The translations under genes were made by a program, and so were the position numbers. Below, piece by piece: positions 8,459-9,570 of a stretch of DNA of 9,570 nucleotides; position 1 is the first letter of the stretch, and every line of letters starts with the position of its first letter. The notes beneath the pieces are model-generated. The model was not told the origin of the DNA, did not search any database, and saw nothing but the letters and a program-made list of their open reading frames with translations. The DNA comes from Acidobacteriota bacterium (GTDB taxonomy: Bacteria > Acidobacteriota > Thermoanaerobaculia > Thermoanaerobaculales > Thermoanaerobaculaceae): contig JAJXUY010000038.1 of NCBI GenBank assembly GCA_021782525.1, forward strand, positions 1-9,570. Reading direction: 5' to 3'.

Positions 8459-9428
8459 GGACGAGGTCGATGTTCTCCGGCTGCGACGTCCCCAGCTTGT
8501 ACTTGGATTCGGCGATCCTCAGCGATTCCGGGTGGGGCAACGGGCGGATCCCCTCGGCGGCCCGCTTCTCGTTCATCGCCGCGATCGCGGCGGCCTCGGC
8601 GGCCACCGGGTCGCGCGAGAGGATGATCCCCGCCCAGTACCACGGCACGCCGCGGCGGTAGGTGCCGCGCAGGCCGTCGCACAGGTTGAGGATCGTCTTT
8701 CCGCGGATGCTCGGCCGGGACGAGACCTGTGCCAGGAAATCGGGGTCGTTGTGGCACTTCGACATGTCGGCGGGGATCAGCGAGCCGATGTGGTTCTTGA
8801 GGAACAGGCTCGCCACCATGTCGCTGCCGACGAAGAGGCTGGTCAGGCCGCTGCTCTCGATGCACTTGAGCGAAGCCAGGTTGATCAGCTTGGTGGCCGC
8901 GTTCGTGACGATCCGGGTCAGCCGCTCCGCGGGATCGAAGCCGCCCGCCTGGTCGGTGCCGTAGCAGCGCACGCCGGGCCCGGCGGTGTTGATCACGAAA
9001 CCGGCGGCCGTGAGGGCGCGGCTGTCGTTGTCGTAGAGGATGATCTGCTCCGCGGGGACGACGGTCTCCAGGCTGCGGCACATCGCGTCGACGAGCTCGC
9101 GGTGCGGGTTGAGGGCGACCGTCCAGTTGTTGCAGTTCATCTTCACCGCGACCACGTCCGCCGGGACGAGGCCGAGCGCACGCCACGCCTCGGCCGCGGT
9201 CGCGGCGCCGGTGAGTGCCTGCAGCGCCCGGTCGAACAGGCGCGCCGTCTCGGCGGCGTCGCAGAGGTTGCGCTCGTTGACCGCGCGCGGGTTGCGCGCC
9301 ACCACCACGCGGACCTTCGCGGGCAAAGCGGCGGGGCCGGCGGCCGCCCCCGCCGCGAGCAGGGCGAGCGCGACCCCGGCGAGCAGCCGGACCGAGCCCC
9401 GGGTCGAACCTAGCGTGGGACGACTCAT
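8445..9428 (-). CDS. Secreted DUF362 domain protein
   Basis: Predicted 327-aa exported protein read from ATG at 9428, with AAGGAGG (minus strand, 9439-9433) 4 nt upstream. Residues 1-30 look like a signal peptide: several Arg, a hydrophobic core at 15-26, then AGAAAGPAA. There is no twin-arginine motif. The mature part matches DUF362 as I know it: a VVAVKMNCNNW strand (92-102), then a segment on obtaining the C-terminal end of a paired strand (EQIILYDND), LCDGLRGTYRRG, and IILSRDPVAAEAAAIAAM near the C-terminus, the counterpart of the usual s.DPVAvDa signature. Here Glu stands where Asp is common. Many DUF362 proteins carry ferredoxin-like 4Fe-4S motifs; none is visible here, only scattered Cys (for example Cys56, Cys99). 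The family's biochemical role is unproven. Its start overlaps the upstream gene's stop (ATGA), so the two are translationally coupled and probably act together. Confidence 0.9.
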   Translation of the reverse strand: MSRPTLGSTRGSVRLLAGVALALLAAGAAAGPAALPAKVRVVVARNPRAVNERNLCDAAETARLFDRALQALTGAATAAEAWRALGLVPADVVAVKMNCNNWTVALNPHRELVDAMCRSLETVVPAEQIILYDNDSRALTAAGFVINTAGPGVRCYGTDQAGGFDPAERLTRIVTNAATKLINLASLKCIESSGLTSLFVGSDMVASLFLKNHIGSLIPADMSKCHNDPDFLAQVSSRPSIRGKTILNLCDGLRGTYRRGVPWYWAGIILSRDPVAAEAAAIAAMNEKRAAEGIRPLPHPESLRIAESKYKLGTSQPENIDLVRLSP

Positions 9429-9570
9429 GGTCCCTCCTTCGCGAGCGCCGCCTTTACCGCCGCGGCGAAGTGCACCACGCGGCCGGCGATGCGGTCGTCG
9501 TTCGCGTGCACGTAGACGAGGCGGTGAGCCTGGACGAAGTAGAGGAAATAGTCGGGCGGGAACCGGTACG
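9425..9570 (-). CDS. C-terminal end of an unrecognised protein, cut by the right window edge
   Basis: On the minus strand a frame is open from base 9568 to a TGA at 9427-9425, giving the last 47 residues. It begins YRFPPDYFLYFVQAHRLVYV and ends AAAVKAALAKEGP. Support for coding: the frame has no stop, its composition is natural (aromatic-rich strand, then an amphipathic Ala/Lys helix) unlike the Arg/Ser/Thr-rich alternatives, and its stop overlaps the DUF362 start in an ATGA junction. The Shine-Dalgarno for DUF362 lies within its final codons. I do not recognise the family from this piece. By position it is the upstream member of a coupled pair with DUF362. Confidence 0.75.
   Translation of the reverse strand, partial: YRFPPDYFLYFVQAHRLVYVHANDDRIAGRVVHFAAAVKAALAKEGP

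Noticed and set aside
8385..9413. 342-codon plus-strand open frame opposite the DUF362 gene
   Set aside because: Product is Arg/Asp/Gly-rich without domains; the minus strand has a signal peptide, family motifs, a Shine-Dalgarno and an ATGA coupling.

Overview
The window is very GC-rich (roughly 65-80% by line, most coding DNA above 70%) and densely coding with no introns, so it is bacterial. The best organism clue is the gene at 2434-4800, a Ser/Thr protein kinase joined to a FlgO/TolB-N-like domain and a long TPR array. That architecture is especially common in Acidobacteriota and related GC-rich phyla. I infer Acidobacteriota or a neighbour from protein architecture only; there is no marker gene in the window.

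Layout. Plus strand: the C-terminal third of an RND (CzcA/CusA-like) efflux permease (1-1109, cut by the left edge); a 290-bp non-coding gap with short GCGACG repeats; a LOG-like Rossmann nucleotide-binding protein (1400-2386); 47 bp later the kinase-FlgO-TPR protein (2434-4800); a secreted TraB/DUF5694-like protein (4970-6142); and an adenosine-deaminase-superfamily amidohydrolase (6221-7288). Minus strand, convergent with these: a secreted ankyrin-repeat protein (7337-8206) behind a well-formed sigma70-type promoter carrying a perfect palindrome; a secreted DUF362 protein (8445-9428); and the last 47 codons of an unrecognised gene (9425-9570) whose stop overlaps the DUF362 start as ATGA.

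How the genes relate. The LOG-like gene and the kinase are close enough to share a transcript. The kinase has all the catalytic residues but lacks the membrane helix usual between kinase and FlgO-like domain, so it is predicted to be a soluble signalling protein with a TPR interaction surface. The minus-strand pair at the right edge is translationally coupled. The ankyrin gene probably has its own regulated promoter. No mobile element, CRISPR array, tRNA or rRNA is visible, and I find no evidence of a multi-gene defence or biosynthetic system. The most unusual signals are the palindrome filling the promoter spacer at 8247-8263, the helix-less kinase, and the codon-use break between the RND gene and everything to its right.
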